This document shows, one piece after another, positions 43,483 to 52,623 of a stretch of DNA of 64,000 nt. Each line of letters opens with the position of its first letter. Position 1 is the first letter of the stretch. The notes beneath the pieces were generated by a model, which worked only from the letters and a program-made list of their open reading frames with translations, searched no databases and had not been told where the DNA came from. The position numbers and the translations under genes were made by a program. The DNA is from Acaryochloris sp. CCMEE 5410 (GTDB taxonomy: Bacteria > Cyanobacteriota > Cyanobacteriia > Thermosynechococcales > Thermosynechococcaceae). The stretch lies in assembly GCF_000238775.2 (NCBI RefSeq), contig NZ_AFEJ02000001.1, positions 3,534,001 through 3,598,000 of the forward strand, written 5' to 3'.

Positions 43483-44514
43483 ATGAACGAGAGTTTATCT
43501 ATTGCTCAGCCCTCTCTCTCCCGGCGACGGTTTCTCAATTTCTTGACCGGGTCGGCGGTAGCCATCACGGCAGGTGCAACCCTCTATCCCATCAGTCGTG
43601 TTTTTGTACCCCCAAACTCCAGCAGAGGGGATGGTCGGGTTCTAGCAAAGGATGCCCTAGGCACCCCCATCCCCACTAGTCAACTCTTGGCAGAACCGCC
43701 TGGTACTCGTGCCCTCGTGGCAGGACTAGATAGTGAACCGACCTATTTAACCCTGACGACCACAGGTCAAATTGAGGAGCGGGGCATTGTCGATAACTGC
43801 ACCCATTTAGGCTGCACATTTCCCTGGAATGGTGCTGCCGATCAATTCCAATGCCCTTGCCACGGATCTCGCTTTGCAGCCGATGGTGCTGTGGTGCGCG
43901 GTCCTGCCGATCGGCCCCTCAAGTTGGTGCATGTCCAAGTTGAAGGTGAACAAATCTGGATTCTGCCTTGGACCGAGCTTGACCCACGCACCGGCATCCG
44001 CCCCTGGTGGGTCAAGGCGGATACCTTCGATGACCACCCTACACCGGAAAATCTCATGCAATATACCCTTCAAATCAGTGAGCAGCTCACCGTCGCTATG
44101 ATTCAGCCAACCCCGGACCAGATTCAAGATGCGGCCCAACTGGGGTTTAAGGCTGTATTGAATTTGCGATCGCCCCAGGAAGACGGCTTTCTCATCAATG
44201 AGTCCCAACTCGTGCAAAGCGCAGGTATGAACTATGCCAATCTACCCATTCATCCAGCAGACCTCTCAGAGGCCACGGCTGAGCAAGTGTTGATGATCAT
44301 GGATCAGCTATCCAAACCCATTCTCTTGCATTGCAAAGGAGGGTTGCGCTCTGGTGCGATGGCATTACTCTATGAAGCTGTTCATCAGCGATGGACCACA
44401 GACCAGCTATTGGCCCAAGTCCACAAACTGGACCTGCCCCTAGCCGCACACCCCCAACTGCTGCACTTTATCCAAGACTACGTTGACGCCCAACCCCTTG
44501 GCACCGTGGCCTAG
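43483..44514 (+). CDS. Membrane Rieske 2Fe-2S protein fused to a DUF442 sulfur-transferase/phosphatase-like domain
   Basis: A 343-residue fusion. Residues 13-36 form a Tat-like signal/anchor ([11 protein letters not shown] then a hydrophobic helix). Residues about 45-175 are a PetC-like Rieske domain: ligands C106/H108 in CTHLGC and C124/H127 in CPCHGS, with C111 and C126 able to form the usual disulfide. Residues about 195-335 are DUF442 (tyrosine-phosphatase fold, TIGR01244 type): [31 protein letters not shown], and the Cys loop HCKGGLRSG (Cx4R). DUF442 elsewhere is fused to persulfide-oxidising MBL domains. The fusion suggests coupling of persulfide chemistry to membrane electron transfer; if Tat-exported, the DUF442 part would be lumenal. 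Confidence 0.88.
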   Translation: MNESLSIAQPSLSRRRFLNFLTGSAVAITAGATLYPISRVFVPPNSSRGDGRVLAKDALGTPIPTSQLLAEPPGTRALVAGLDSEPTYLTLTTTGQIEERGIVDNCTHLGCTFPWNGAADQFQCPCHGSRFAADGAVVRGPADRPLKLVHVQVEGEQIWILPWTELDPRTGIRPWWVKADTFDDHPTPENLMQYTLQISEQLTVAMIQPTPDQIQDAAQLGFKAVLNLRSPQEDGFLINESQLVQSAGMNYANLPIHPADLSEATAEQVLMIMDQLSKPILLHCKGGLRSGAMALLYEAVHQRWTTDQLLAQVHKLDLPLAAHPQLLHFIQDYVDAQPLGTVA

Positions 44515-44565
44515 ATCCATCACCACTGACCATTCATTTCTCACCCCAATTCTATTCCTACGATT

Positions 44566-44997
44566 ATGAATAACTATCATCCACGCCGCGCTTCAGTGAC
44601 TCAGATTTCGCCCTTAGCCTACACCAAACTCACGCCAACCCCACTTCTACTGGATGTTCGCAGTGCCGGAGAATACCGAGCAGAACATATCCCTAATGCC
44701 ATTAATCTCAGTTTATTACGCCTGCTCATCGGCCAACTCCCCATCATCAGCCGCTGGGTCCTTCCTAATTGGTTTCAAGCCTTATCTAAGGACCAGCCCA
44801 TAGGGGTGGTGTGTCTAACATCCCATCGTAGTCCCCTGGCAGCAGCCCAATTGCTCAGGGCTGGGTTCACTCAGGTATTCAATTTATCGGGTGGCATGCA
44901 GCGTTGGCGTCAGTGCAGTTTAAACACGATTTCGGGTTATCCATCTGGCTTTACAGTTACGACTCAAGGACATTTAGGGCCAAAACCCAATACTTAA
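44566..44997 (+). CDS. Rhodanese-like sulfurtransferase
   Basis: A 143-residue single-domain rhodanese: [22 protein letters not shown] (about 30-51), active-site loop CLTSHRS with the catalytic Cys (about 84), and [10 protein letters not shown] (about 105-114). No signal peptide, so it is cytosolic. It would carry persulfide sulfur produced by SQR or glutathione persulfide to acceptors. It lies 51 bp after the Rieske-DUF442 gene and 34 bp before psbA, supporting one transcript. Confidence 0.88.
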   Translation: MNNYHPRRASVTQISPLAYTKLTPTPLLLDVRSAGEYRAEHIPNAINLSLLRLLIGQLPIISRWVLPNWFQALSKDQPIGVVCLTSHRSPLAAAQLLRAGFTQVFNLSGGMQRWRQCSLNTISGYPSGFTVTTQGHLGPKPNT

Positions 44998-45031
44998 TCT
45001 CAACTCCATCACGCTAACAGGAGCAATAACT

Positions 45032-46123
45032 ATGTCTACTACGTTTCAGACTCCATCGAGATTACCCACTATTTCAGCCTGGGACCAATTTTGTGAGTGG
45101 ATTACCAGTACCCACAATCGACTCTATGTTGGTTGGTTTGGCCTACTGATGATTCCATCCTTATTCGTCTCAGCCATAACCTTTATGCTCGCCTGGGTGG
45201 CAGCCCCTTCTGTTGATATGGAAGGTATTCGTGAACCTATTATCGGTTCACTTCTGGGTGGGAGTAATGTGATTACTGCTGCGGTGATACCTACTTCAGC
45301 CGCAATTGGTTTACACTTATACCCTTTATGGGAAGCTACATCAATTGATGAGTGGCTCTACAACGGAGGGCCTTATCAACTGATTATCTTGCATTTTTTG
45401 ATCGCTATTTGGACCTACCTGGGGCGACAGTGGGAGTTGAGCTATCGTCTGGGTATGCGGCCCTGGATCGCGATGGCTTTTTCTGCCCCAGTTGCTGCTG
45501 CCACGGCAGTGCTATTGGTGTACCCAATGGGACAAGGAAGCTTCTCCGAAGGGTTACCCCTAGGCATTTCCGGCACCTTCCACTTTATGATGGCAGTTCA
45601 AGCGGAACATAATATCTTGATGCATCCGTTTCATATGTTGGGAGTAGTCGGTGTCTTTGGTGGAGCCTTCCTCAGTGCCATGCATGGCTCTTTAGTCACC
45701 TCCAGTTTGGTTCAGGAAACCTCTAGCCTGGAATCTGTAAATACAGGGTATAAATTTGGCCAACAGGAAGCCACCTATAATCTACTCGCAGGACATACTG
45801 GGTATCTAGGACGCCTGTTTATCCCTGATATCGCCTTTCGCAATAGCCGTTCCATTCATTTTCTATTGGCGGTACTGCCCACGATCGGTATCTGGTTTAC
45901 CGCTTTAGGCATCGGCACGATGGCATTCAATTTGAATGGGTTTAATTTCAATCACTCTCTGCTCGATAGCAGTGGACGACCCATTCGCACCGAAGCTGAT
46001 CTCCTGAATCGGGCCACGATGGGACTACAGGTGATGCATTCTATCAATGCCCATAACTTCCCCTTAATGCTAGCTTCAACTGAGTCTATGGAAATTCCTA
46101 CGATTCCGACAATGAAGAGCTAA
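45032..46123 (+). CDS. psbA: Photosystem II D1 protein, rogue/sentinel type
   Basis: A 363-residue D1 with five membrane helices. Kept: TyrZ Y161, H190, P680 H198, iron ligands H215/H272 (standard D1 numbering). Mn-cluster positions: E189, H332 and H337 are kept, but D170 is Glu (SFSEGLP), E333 is Ser (VMHSINAHN), D342 is Met (FPLMLA). Nearby D61 is Glu, N181 His and the QB-site S264 Ala. The C-terminal Ala344-Ser is kept with a 15-residue tail. Rogue D1s lacking Mn ligands are thought to assemble PSII that cannot evolve oxygen. It is not the chlorophyll f synthase, since GRQW lacks the D131 of that family. AGGAG precedes the ATG; last of four sulfur/Rieske genes. Confidence 0.93.
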   Translation: MSTTFQTPSRLPTISAWDQFCEWITSTHNRLYVGWFGLLMIPSLFVSAITFMLAWVAAPSVDMEGIREPIIGSLLGGSNVITAAVIPTSAAIGLHLYPLWEATSIDEWLYNGGPYQLIILHFLIAIWTYLGRQWELSYRLGMRPWIAMAFSAPVAAATAVLLVYPMGQGSFSEGLPLGISGTFHFMMAVQAEHNILMHPFHMLGVVGVFGGAFLSAMHGSLVTSSLVQETSSLESVNTGYKFGQQEATYNLLAGHTGYLGRLFIPDIAFRNSRSIHFLLAVLPTIGIWFTALGIGTMAFNLNGFNFNHSLLDSSGRPIRTEADLLNRATMGLQVMHSINAHNFPLMLASTESMEIPTIPTMKS

Positions 46124-46479
46124 GAGCACGTTGAGAAGGAGATTGCTTCAGTCTCAATCTGCTGATCAATCTCCCTCTGTGCTTCAGAATATAGTCAATC
46201 TGTCTAACGATGCCAGGGGACACTTTCTAGCAGCCGAAAGAATCTTAAACCCTTGCCTAAAAGTGGCTCTCAACACTTGTCCTCCCAGAAAAGTGTCGCC
46301 CTTGTTTGGACTGTGACATATTTCATGGATGACCTACAGCGAGAACTACAAGCTGGCAAGGTTTACACGAATTCAAAAAATCAAACGCGCAACTTTCTGT
46401 TCAAATGCGACTGCTGGTCTATGATCAAAGTAGAGATCACTTTGCCTTGAAATCGATCCATCTAGATAGGGGTGAAGCC
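46124..46479. other. Intergenic region after psbA
   Basis: About 356 bases. It contains an inverted repeat GGAGATTG...CAATCTCC (46138-46174) just after psbA. Short frames here (for example 46253-46450 +) have no recognisable domain. No other feature seen. Confidence 0.5.
46138..46174 (+). terminator. Possible hairpin terminator after psbA
   Basis: Perfect 8-bp arms GGAGATTG and CAATCTCC with a 21-base loop, 15 bp after the psbA stop. The stem is moderate and no U-run follows, so a transcript-stabilising 3' hairpin is equally possible. Confidence 0.4.
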
Positions 46480-46878
46480 ATGATGACAGTGATGAATCGA
46501 GAGGATTTTGTTGCTCAATACGCTTCAGGAAAACGAGATTTTACAGGAGTCAATTTGCGCGGTATTTCCCTCAGCGAGATGAATTTGAGTGCAGTGAACT
46601 TCCAGGATGTCTACTTAGCAGGGGCAGATCTAGAGTCTGTAGATCTGGGCGAAGCTAATTTGCAAGGATCTAACCTTAGAGGTGCAGACTTAAGCGGAGC
46701 TTTTTTGCAAAATGCCAATCTCAAAGGAGCGGATCTACGAGGGGCTAATCTGATGGGGGCAGACCTCAGGGAAGCTGATATAGGCGATGCCCGTTTAGCT
46801 GCTGCCGATTACGATCACAATACCCATTTCCCCACAGGATTTCACCCCGAAACGGCAAAGATGCATTTAGTTTCTTAG
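46480..46878 (+). CDS. Pentapeptide-repeat protein
   Basis: A 132-residue protein, start ATG 46480 with GGGGTGAAG upstream; the frame is open further 5' (to 46405) without support. The N-terminal REDFVAQYASGKRDF is followed by about 14 A(D/N)LxG repeats (VNLRGISLSEMNLSAVNF to ADLREADIG) and a short tail HFPTGFHPE. A beta-helix fold is expected. It resembles the N-terminal cap of the pentapeptide gene at 30137-30853. Being downstream of psbA may reflect shared low-oxygen control; no role is known. Confidence 0.85.
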   Translation: MMTVMNREDFVAQYASGKRDFTGVNLRGISLSEMNLSAVNFQDVYLAGADLESVDLGEANLQGSNLRGADLSGAFLQNANLKGADLRGANLMGADLREADIGDARLAAADYDHNTHFPTGFHPETAKMHLVS

Positions 46879-47033
46879 GGGTGAATGCCTAGAAGCCCTG
46901 ATTTAGATTGGGCTCAGGATTCAGTTAGTTTGACTAGGGGATGGTATTGCAGGTGCGATACTCAAAGAGTGGCCTTCAGCCATCGCATACCCCTCAGCCT
47001 GCTCCCTAGCATCAGCAACATCTCCCTGTAGAC

Positions 47034-48230
47034 TCAACTACAATGTTCATAGCAAGACTGAGCAATGGCCCAATCTTCCTGGGTCGTAATCACCAATACC
47101 CTCACTTTTGAGTCAACCGTCGCAATATCTTGATCTTCTGAAGAATTTTGATTCAGGCTCAGATTTAGCTTTAGCCCCAAAAAATCGAGCGCTTCACAGG
47201 TTTCAGCTCGTACTGAAGCAGAATGCTCTCCAATCCCCCCCGTAAACACTAAGGCATCAACTCCACCTAAGCTCATCAGCATGGACCCCAAACAAGCTTT
47301 CAAGCGATGGAGATATAAGTCTCGCGCTAGCTTAGCTTGGGCATTGCCTTGAGCAATAGCCTGCTCAATCTCCCGCAGGTCATGGGAAATCCCGGATATT
47401 CCCTTTAAACCAGAGGCTTTATTAAGCATGTGATCGAGCTGATCGGCATCATATCCTTGCCGCATCAGATGAATCAAAATTCCTGGATCAATCGACCCCG
47501 ATCGCGTGCCCATCATCAATCCTTCTAGGGGGGTGAAGCCCATCGAGGTGTCGATACTCTGACCCTGCTTGACTGCCGTTAAGGACGCCCCATTTCCTAA
47601 ATGGCAAATAATCAGGCGGTCCACCCCTCGGCCCAGAATTTCAGCCGTTCGCTGCGTGCAGTATTGATGACTAATGCCATGAAACCCATACCGACGAATG
47701 CCTTGTTGTCGCCAATCATAGGGACCGGGATAGATGGCCGCAACCTCGGGAAGATGACTGTGAAAGGCAGTATCGAAAACGGCTACTTGTCGAACATTGC
47801 CCAACAACTGATCGATTAGTTCAATGCCTTCTAAATTGGCTGGATTATGGTTGGGGGCTAACGGAATCAGATCTGCGATCGCAGTTTTAACCTCCGATGT
47901 CACCACCACACTGGACTGATAGTCTTGCCCCCCATGCACCACACGATGACCGACGATATTAATGTCCTGTGCCGTTTGGACGACTTGGGTAGGTCCATGC
48001 CATAGGGTGGTTAATAGATGGAAGAGCGCGTCGGAACGTGACACATCAGATAGGTCTTGCTCCAGTTTTTCTCGTTTGGTGTTGACTTTTAACGCGGCAT
48101 GATGGGGGTCATGCCAATCCAGCTGCGCTTCCCAAAGGGAAGGCGGTGGATGGTCGGGGAGAGACCCTTCAATCGCGTACAGGCAACATTTGTGGCTGCT
48201 AGAACCGGCATTGAGAACTAAAATCTTCAT
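47034..48230 (-). CDS. ackA: Acetate kinase
   Basis: A 398-residue ASKHA-fold kinase making ATP and acetate from acetyl phosphate. Motifs: KILVLNAGSSSHKC (start), VGHRVVHGG, FDTAFH, RYGFHGISH, HLGNGASLTA, GLMMGTRSG and VFTGGIGEHS. ATG 48230 is chosen over 48242. It is the last gene of the fermentation run, 52 bp after pyk. No phosphotransacetylase is present, so its acetyl phosphate most likely comes from the phosphoketolase three genes upstream; the acetyl-CoA route is covered by AdhE and the ADP-forming synthetase. Confidence 0.93.
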   Translation of the reverse strand: MKILVLNAGSSSHKCCLYAIEGSLPDHPPPSLWEAQLDWHDPHHAALKVNTKREKLEQDLSDVSRSDALFHLLTTLWHGPTQVVQTAQDINIVGHRVVHGGQDYQSSVVVTSEVKTAIADLIPLAPNHNPANLEGIELIDQLLGNVRQVAVFDTAFHSHLPEVAAIYPGPYDWRQQGIRRYGFHGISHQYCTQRTAEILGRGVDRLIICHLGNGASLTAVKQGQSIDTSMGFTPLEGLMMGTRSGSIDPGILIHLMRQGYDADQLDHMLNKASGLKGISGISHDLREIEQAIAQGNAQAKLARDLYLHRLKACLGSMLMSLGGVDALVFTGGIGEHSASVRAETCEALDFLGLKLNLSLNQNSSEDQDIATVDSKVRVLVITTQEDWAIAQSCYEHCS

Positions 48231-48281
48231 GATCTGGCCCACAGATGGCTGGTAACGAGCAAACTGGGCGTGAGGACGAGA

Positions 48282-50168
48282 CTACTCCGCTTCAATCTCG
48301 GAAACCCGGAGTTTGCGAAGGGTGGCCATATTCTTTGCCACATTTCCCTGCATCCGCTGAAGAATATTGTTGAGAAATTCCATCGCCCGCTCAATATAGG
48401 GGCCTTTGTTAAGCATGACGCATTCGGCTCGACTGCCCATCGCTGCATCCGTAACCTCTGCCCGTGACGGTAGGCCTCCCTTCGCCAGAGACTCTAGGAC
48501 CTGGGTTGCCCAGATGACGGGAACATGGGCTGCTTGGCACAACAGCAAAATTTGCTCCTGCACTTCCGACATCCGCTCAAAGCCTACCTCAACCCCCAAA
48601 TCGCCCCGCGCAATCATCACGACTACAGACCGACGCTGCATGGCAGCCAGCAATAGCTTGGGTAAATTCTCAAATCCGAGTCGGGTTTCAATTTTGAGAA
48701 TAATGCCTAAGTCTGTTGCCCCCAATTGATCGAGCTTTTGCACCAGCTGTTCTACATCCTCTGGAGACTGGACAAAGGAGAGGGCCACTAAGTCTCCCTG
48801 TTGGGCCACAAAGCTGAGATCGTTGATATCCTTGGGGGTAAGGGCTGGCAGGTTAAGCTGGGTGTCAGGCAGGTTGATGCCCTTTTCTCCCTTGAGCTTG
48901 GCGATTCCTTTGGCCGCCGAGACAATTTCCACCCTTAGTTCAGTCTCACTAACCGTTTGAATCAGCCCCTCAATCTTGCCATCATCAAAAAAGATCCGTT
49001 CTCCCGGCTTCACATCCTGGAACACTTGGGGTAGGGTGCAGCCCACCTGGGCAGGCTGCATGATCTGTCCGGTGGCATCTAAGATAGCGGGCTGGCCTAG
49101 AATGTCACCCCTTAGAATGCGCAGGACATCTCCGGGTTGGAGGGTGAGGGTGTTTTCAAGGGCAGGAAGCTGATCAATCTTGCCCGTTCCTACTACGGTC
49201 TGATGACGTTGAATGTCAAAGGGCAGTCCTGAAGTGATATAGCCGGTGCGATCGCATTCACAGAGACAGCCATTATCCCTCACCTCCACCACCAATAAGC
49301 GGCGGCGACGGTGACGGGCATCCGTAAGCTGAATCATATCTCCCACTTGGACAGAGAGAGGGGACTGAATCGGAATGGTAGTGGCATCTAAGTCAACGGT
49401 CTGGGAGGGCGTTGAGGTCAACCAGAGGCGTGCCGGTTGCACTATACGCCCCAGTCGATCTCGCTGGGGCTGCCATTTGATCACCTCCACATCAGGGGCC
49501 AAGGCCTCAGTTCTCAGTTTGGGACCGGCCAAATCAAAAGAGACCTTGCAGGATAGTCCCAATTCCGCTTCCGCTTGTCGCAGATACTGAATCATTCGCA
49601 GCCAAGCCTCAGGAGCATCATGGGCGCAGTTAATCCGCATAATATCCATCCCCGCAGCCAAAAACCGACGAATCAGAGCTGGGTCCTCTGCTGCTGCCGT
49701 GGGCATCGTCACCATAATTCGAGTGGCCCGCTGTTCGGGTTTAGGCCCTAGGGCCGTGAGGGTATGTTCCACCAGGAGAGCCTGACCATTGGCAAAGGTC
49801 ACAGGGGTCGGGGCTTGAAGTTGAGGAGGCACCGCTCGTTCCACTAGTCGATGCAAAGCAATCAGAACGGCATTGAGAGAGGCCATCACATGAAGTTCGG
49901 TCAGCCCTAGGGAACTAAGGCCCAGGTGGCTGAGTTCAAGCTGTAACTCGCGGATATCATGGCGGCGCAGTGCTAGATAGTGGAGAAGGTTACGAGCACT
50001 GTTGCGATGAGAGGGAGCGGTGCGCTGGAGGGGAATTTTGAAATCCTGCTCGATAGCTAGGGCAAGCGTTTTGAGCTGCTCCAGTGCCCGAATAGCCCCA
50101 TCAATGCGCGGAGCATCGATATTATTCGCAGACGCCAACATAGGGCCAGGTCCAGTTAACAATCTCAT
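48282..50168 (-). CDS. pyk: Pyruvate kinase-like protein with N-terminal extension
   Basis: A roughly 628-residue protein. Residues about 1-140 are a helical extension ([32 protein letters not shown]) not found in standard pyruvate kinase. The catalytic barrel follows: [18 protein letters not shown] (usually NFSHG), [79 protein letters not shown] and MLNKGPY. The usual C-terminal regulatory domain is absent: the protein ends soon after the barrel. ATG 50168 has AAGGA upstream; it overlaps the xfp 3' end by 47 bp. Making pyruvate for PFL would give ATP. ALAMG-type substitutions (NCAHD, CVMLNKG) suggest altered kinetics. Confidence 0.83.
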   Translation of the reverse strand: MRLLTGPGPMLASANNIDAPRIDGAIRALEQLKTLALAIEQDFKIPLQRTAPSHRNSARNLLHYLALRRHDIRELQLELSHLGLSSLGLTELHVMASLNAVLIALHRLVERAVPPQLQAPTPVTFANGQALLVEHTLTALGPKPEQRATRIMVTMPTAAAEDPALIRRFLAAGMDIMRINCAHDAPEAWLRMIQYLRQAEAELGLSCKVSFDLAGPKLRTEALAPDVEVIKWQPQRDRLGRIVQPARLWLTSTPSQTVDLDATTIPIQSPLSVQVGDMIQLTDARHRRRRLLVVEVRDNGCLCECDRTGYITSGLPFDIQRHQTVVGTGKIDQLPALENTLTLQPGDVLRILRGDILGQPAILDATGQIMQPAQVGCTLPQVFQDVKPGERIFFDDGKIEGLIQTVSETELRVEIVSAAKGIAKLKGEKGINLPDTQLNLPALTPKDINDLSFVAQQGDLVALSFVQSPEDVEQLVQKLDQLGATDLGIILKIETRLGFENLPKLLLAAMQRRSVVVMIARGDLGVEVGFERMSEVQEQILLLCQAAHVPVIWATQVLESLAKGGLPSRAEVTDAAMGSRAECVMLNKGPYIERAMEFLNNILQRMQGNVAKNMATLRKLRVSEIEAE

Positions 50169-52542
50169 CTTGATCCTTACCATGCTCATGGGCATAGGCT
50201 AAGCATTCGATGATCTTATTGCGCATGCGTTCCTTGGCATGACCCGCTGCCGACCCCAGCTTTGGCACCCGATCAATCACATCAATCACTAGGTTAAAGC
50301 GATCCACCTCATTGTTAATCGCTAACTCCAGGGGGGTATTGATATTGCCCTGCTCCTTATAGCCCCGAACATGAATCCGTTCTTGGTGAGAGCGGCGATA
50401 GACCAGCTTATGAATCAGCCAGGGATAGCCATGAAAGTTAAAGATGATCGGTTTGTCAGGTGTGAACAGGGAGTCAAAGTCCCGATCAGATAACCCGTGG
50501 GGATGTTCGCCTTCAGACACTAACTTAAACAGGTCCACCACGTTAACAAAGCGAACTTTGAGCCAAGGAAATTCTTCCCGCAGGATGGCCGTTGCCGCTA
50601 GGGCCTCCATGGTGGGAATATCGCCACAGGAAGCCATTACCACATCTGGCTCATCGGGTTCAGTGCCACAGTCATCATTGCTGGCCCAGTCCCAAATGCC
50701 AATGCCCTTCGTGCAGTGAGCCACTGCTTCATCGATGGACAGATACTGTAAATGTTTTTGTTTATCCGAGATGATCACATTGATATAGTCCACACTCCGA
50801 AAGCAATGATCGGCGACCGACAGCAAACAGTTAGCATCCGGTGGAAAGTAAAGCCGCACCACATCTGGACTTTTGTTGGTGACCAAGTCCACATAGCCTG
50901 GATCCTGGTGACTAAAGCCATTATGGTCCTGACGCCAAACCAGGGAGGACAGCAAAATATTTAATGACGACACCGACCGTCGCCACGGGACATGATTACG
51001 GCAGATATCTAACCACTTGGCATGTTGGTTAAACATGGAGTCCACAACATGGGCAAAGGCTTCATAGGTATGAAATAGGCCATGGCGTCCGGTTAATAAA
51101 TAGGTTTCCAGCCAGCCCTGTAGCGTATGCTCACTGAGCATTTCCATCACCCGACCATCCCGAGACAGTTCAGTCCCATCTTCGTCTTCAGGATATAGAT
51201 CGGCCATCCAAACTTTCTTCGTGACTTGATATACATCTTGAAGGCGATTGGAGGCCGTTTCATCGGGCCCCATTAACCGAAAGTTATCAGGATTCTTGCG
51301 GATAATTTCCCGCATAAAAATCCCCAAGGCCTTGGTATTCTCAAAGGTGACGGTACCATGCTGCTCCCCAATATCAATTGCTAGATCGTAAAAACTGGGG
51401 AGCTTTAGGGCCTTCCGCAATAAGCCCCCGTTGGCATGGGGATTCGATCCCATGCGCCGATCACCGATCGGAGCCAAGGCTTTTAGCTCGGGAATTAAGG
51501 TTCCGTTTTCGTCAAATAACTCCTCCGGTTTGTAGCTGCGCATCCATGCTTCCAGCTTTTGCAGGTGGTCGGGGTTGTCCTGCATACCCCCCATGGGAAC
51601 TTGGTGCGATCGCCAAAAATCCTCGACTTTTTTACCATCTACTTCTTTGGGACCGGTCCAGCCCTTGGGGGTGCGTAGGACAATCATCGGCCAGCGGGGG
51701 CGCTCCAGGGTGCCGTTGATACGGGCCTCTCTCTGCACCTTTTTAATCGTGAGAATGCATTCCTCCATCACGGCGGCCATCTTTTGATGCATTTCCGCTG
51801 GATTCTTGCCTTCGACAAAATAAGGAGTGTAGCCGTAGCCTCGGAATAAATATTCCAACTCTTCATGGGAGATGCGGGCCAAAAGGGTGGGGTTGGCAAT
51901 CTTGTAGCCATTGAGGTTGAGTACAGGCAACACTGCCCCATCCCGAGCAGGATTGATAAATTTATTAGAATGCCAAGACGTTGCTAGGGGGCCGGTCTCG
52001 GCTTCACCATCCCCCACTACACAAGTCACAATGAGATCGGGATTATCTAAGACAGCACCATAGGCATGGGAAACACTATAGCCCAGCTCTCCCCCCTCAT
52101 GGATGGAACCAGGGGTTTCAGGGGTGACATGACTGCCGATAAAGCCAGGGAAAGAAAATTGCTTAAAGAACCGCCGCATCCCTTCTAAATCTTCACTTTT
52201 ATCGGGATAAATTTCGGAATAGGTCCCTTCCAAGTAGACAGGCCCCAGGACACCCGGTGCACCGTGGCCTGGACCCGCCATAAAGATCATATCCAGAGCA
52301 TATTTTTTAATCAGTCGATTGCAGTGAATATAGGTAAAGCTCAGGGCTGGAGAGGCACCCCAGTGTCCCAGTAAGCGATGCTTGACATGGGCAGATTGGA
52401 GCGGTTCTTTCAACAAGGGGTTATCGCGTAGGTAGATCATGCCCACGGCCAGATAGTTGCAGGCTCGCCAGTAGGCATCAATATTGTGCAGCTCTAATTC
52501 GCTGAGGGGTCTGGATGTGGGGGCAACAGGAGTGTGAACCAT
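50122..52542 (-). CDS. xfp: Xylulose-5-phosphate/fructose-6-phosphate phosphoketolase
   Basis: An approximately 806-residue ThDP enzyme splitting sugar phosphates to acetyl phosphate plus glyceraldehyde-3-P or erythrose-4-P. The N-terminus [29 protein letters not shown], the ThDP site [22 protein letters not shown] (about 190-211, part shown), and [29 protein letters not shown] are family signatures. ATG 52542 is favoured by homology, with GGAGG 11 bp upstream. It sits 81 bp downstream of adhE and overlaps pyk. It feeds AckA directly. Confidence 0.94.
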   Translation of the reverse strand: MVHTPVAPTSRPLSELELHNIDAYWRACNYLAVGMIYLRDNPLLKEPLQSAHVKHRLLGHWGASPALSFTYIHCNRLIKKYALDMIFMAGPGHGAPGVLGPVYLEGTYSEIYPDKSEDLEGMRRFFKQFSFPGFIGSHVTPETPGSIHEGGELGYSVSHAYGAVLDNPDLIVTCVVGDGEAETGPLATSWHSNKFINPARDGAVLPVLNLNGYKIANPTLLARISHEELEYLFRGYGYTPYFVEGKNPAEMHQKMAAVMEECILTIKKVQREARINGTLERPRWPMIVLRTPKGWTGPKEVDGKKVEDFWRSHQVPMGGMQDNPDHLQKLEAWMRSYKPEELFDENGTLIPELKALAPIGDRRMGSNPHANGGLLRKALKLPSFYDLAIDIGEQHGTVTFENTKALGIFMREIIRKNPDNFRLMGPDETASNRLQDVYQVTKKVWMADLYPEDEDGTELSRDGRVMEMLSEHTLQGWLETYLLTGRHGLFHTYEAFAHVVDSMFNQHAKWLDICRNHVPWRRSVSSLNILLSSLVWRQDHNGFSHQDPGYVDLVTNKSPDVVRLYFPPDANCLLSVADHCFRSVDYINVIISDKQKHLQYLSIDEAVAHCTKGIGIWDWASNDDCGTEPDEPDVVMASCGDIPTMEALAATAILREEFPWLKVRFVNVVDLFKLVSEGEHPHGLSDRDFDSLFTPDKPIIFNFHGYPWLIHKLVYRRSHQERIHVRGYKEQGNINTPLELAINNEVDRFNLVIDVIDRVPKLGSAAGHAKERMRNKIIECLAYAHEHGKDQDEIVNWTWPYVGVCE

Positions 52543-52623
52543 CTTCTTGGAATCCTCCGAGAAATACGTTAGGGGTTGGCCCAGATTGAGCAGGGGCATC
52601 AGTGCGGGACACCCCTCGATGGC

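Noticed and set aside
45032-46123. The D1 variant as chlorophyll f synthase (ChlF)
   Set aside because: The helix segment reads GRQWELS; ChlF needs the QD pair at positions 130-131, and here 131 is Trp. The Mn-ligand changes fit rogue D1 better.
46253-46450. A 65-codon plus-strand frame between psbA and the pentapeptide gene
   Set aside because: No domain, no RBS; the pentapeptide start at 46480 is better supported.
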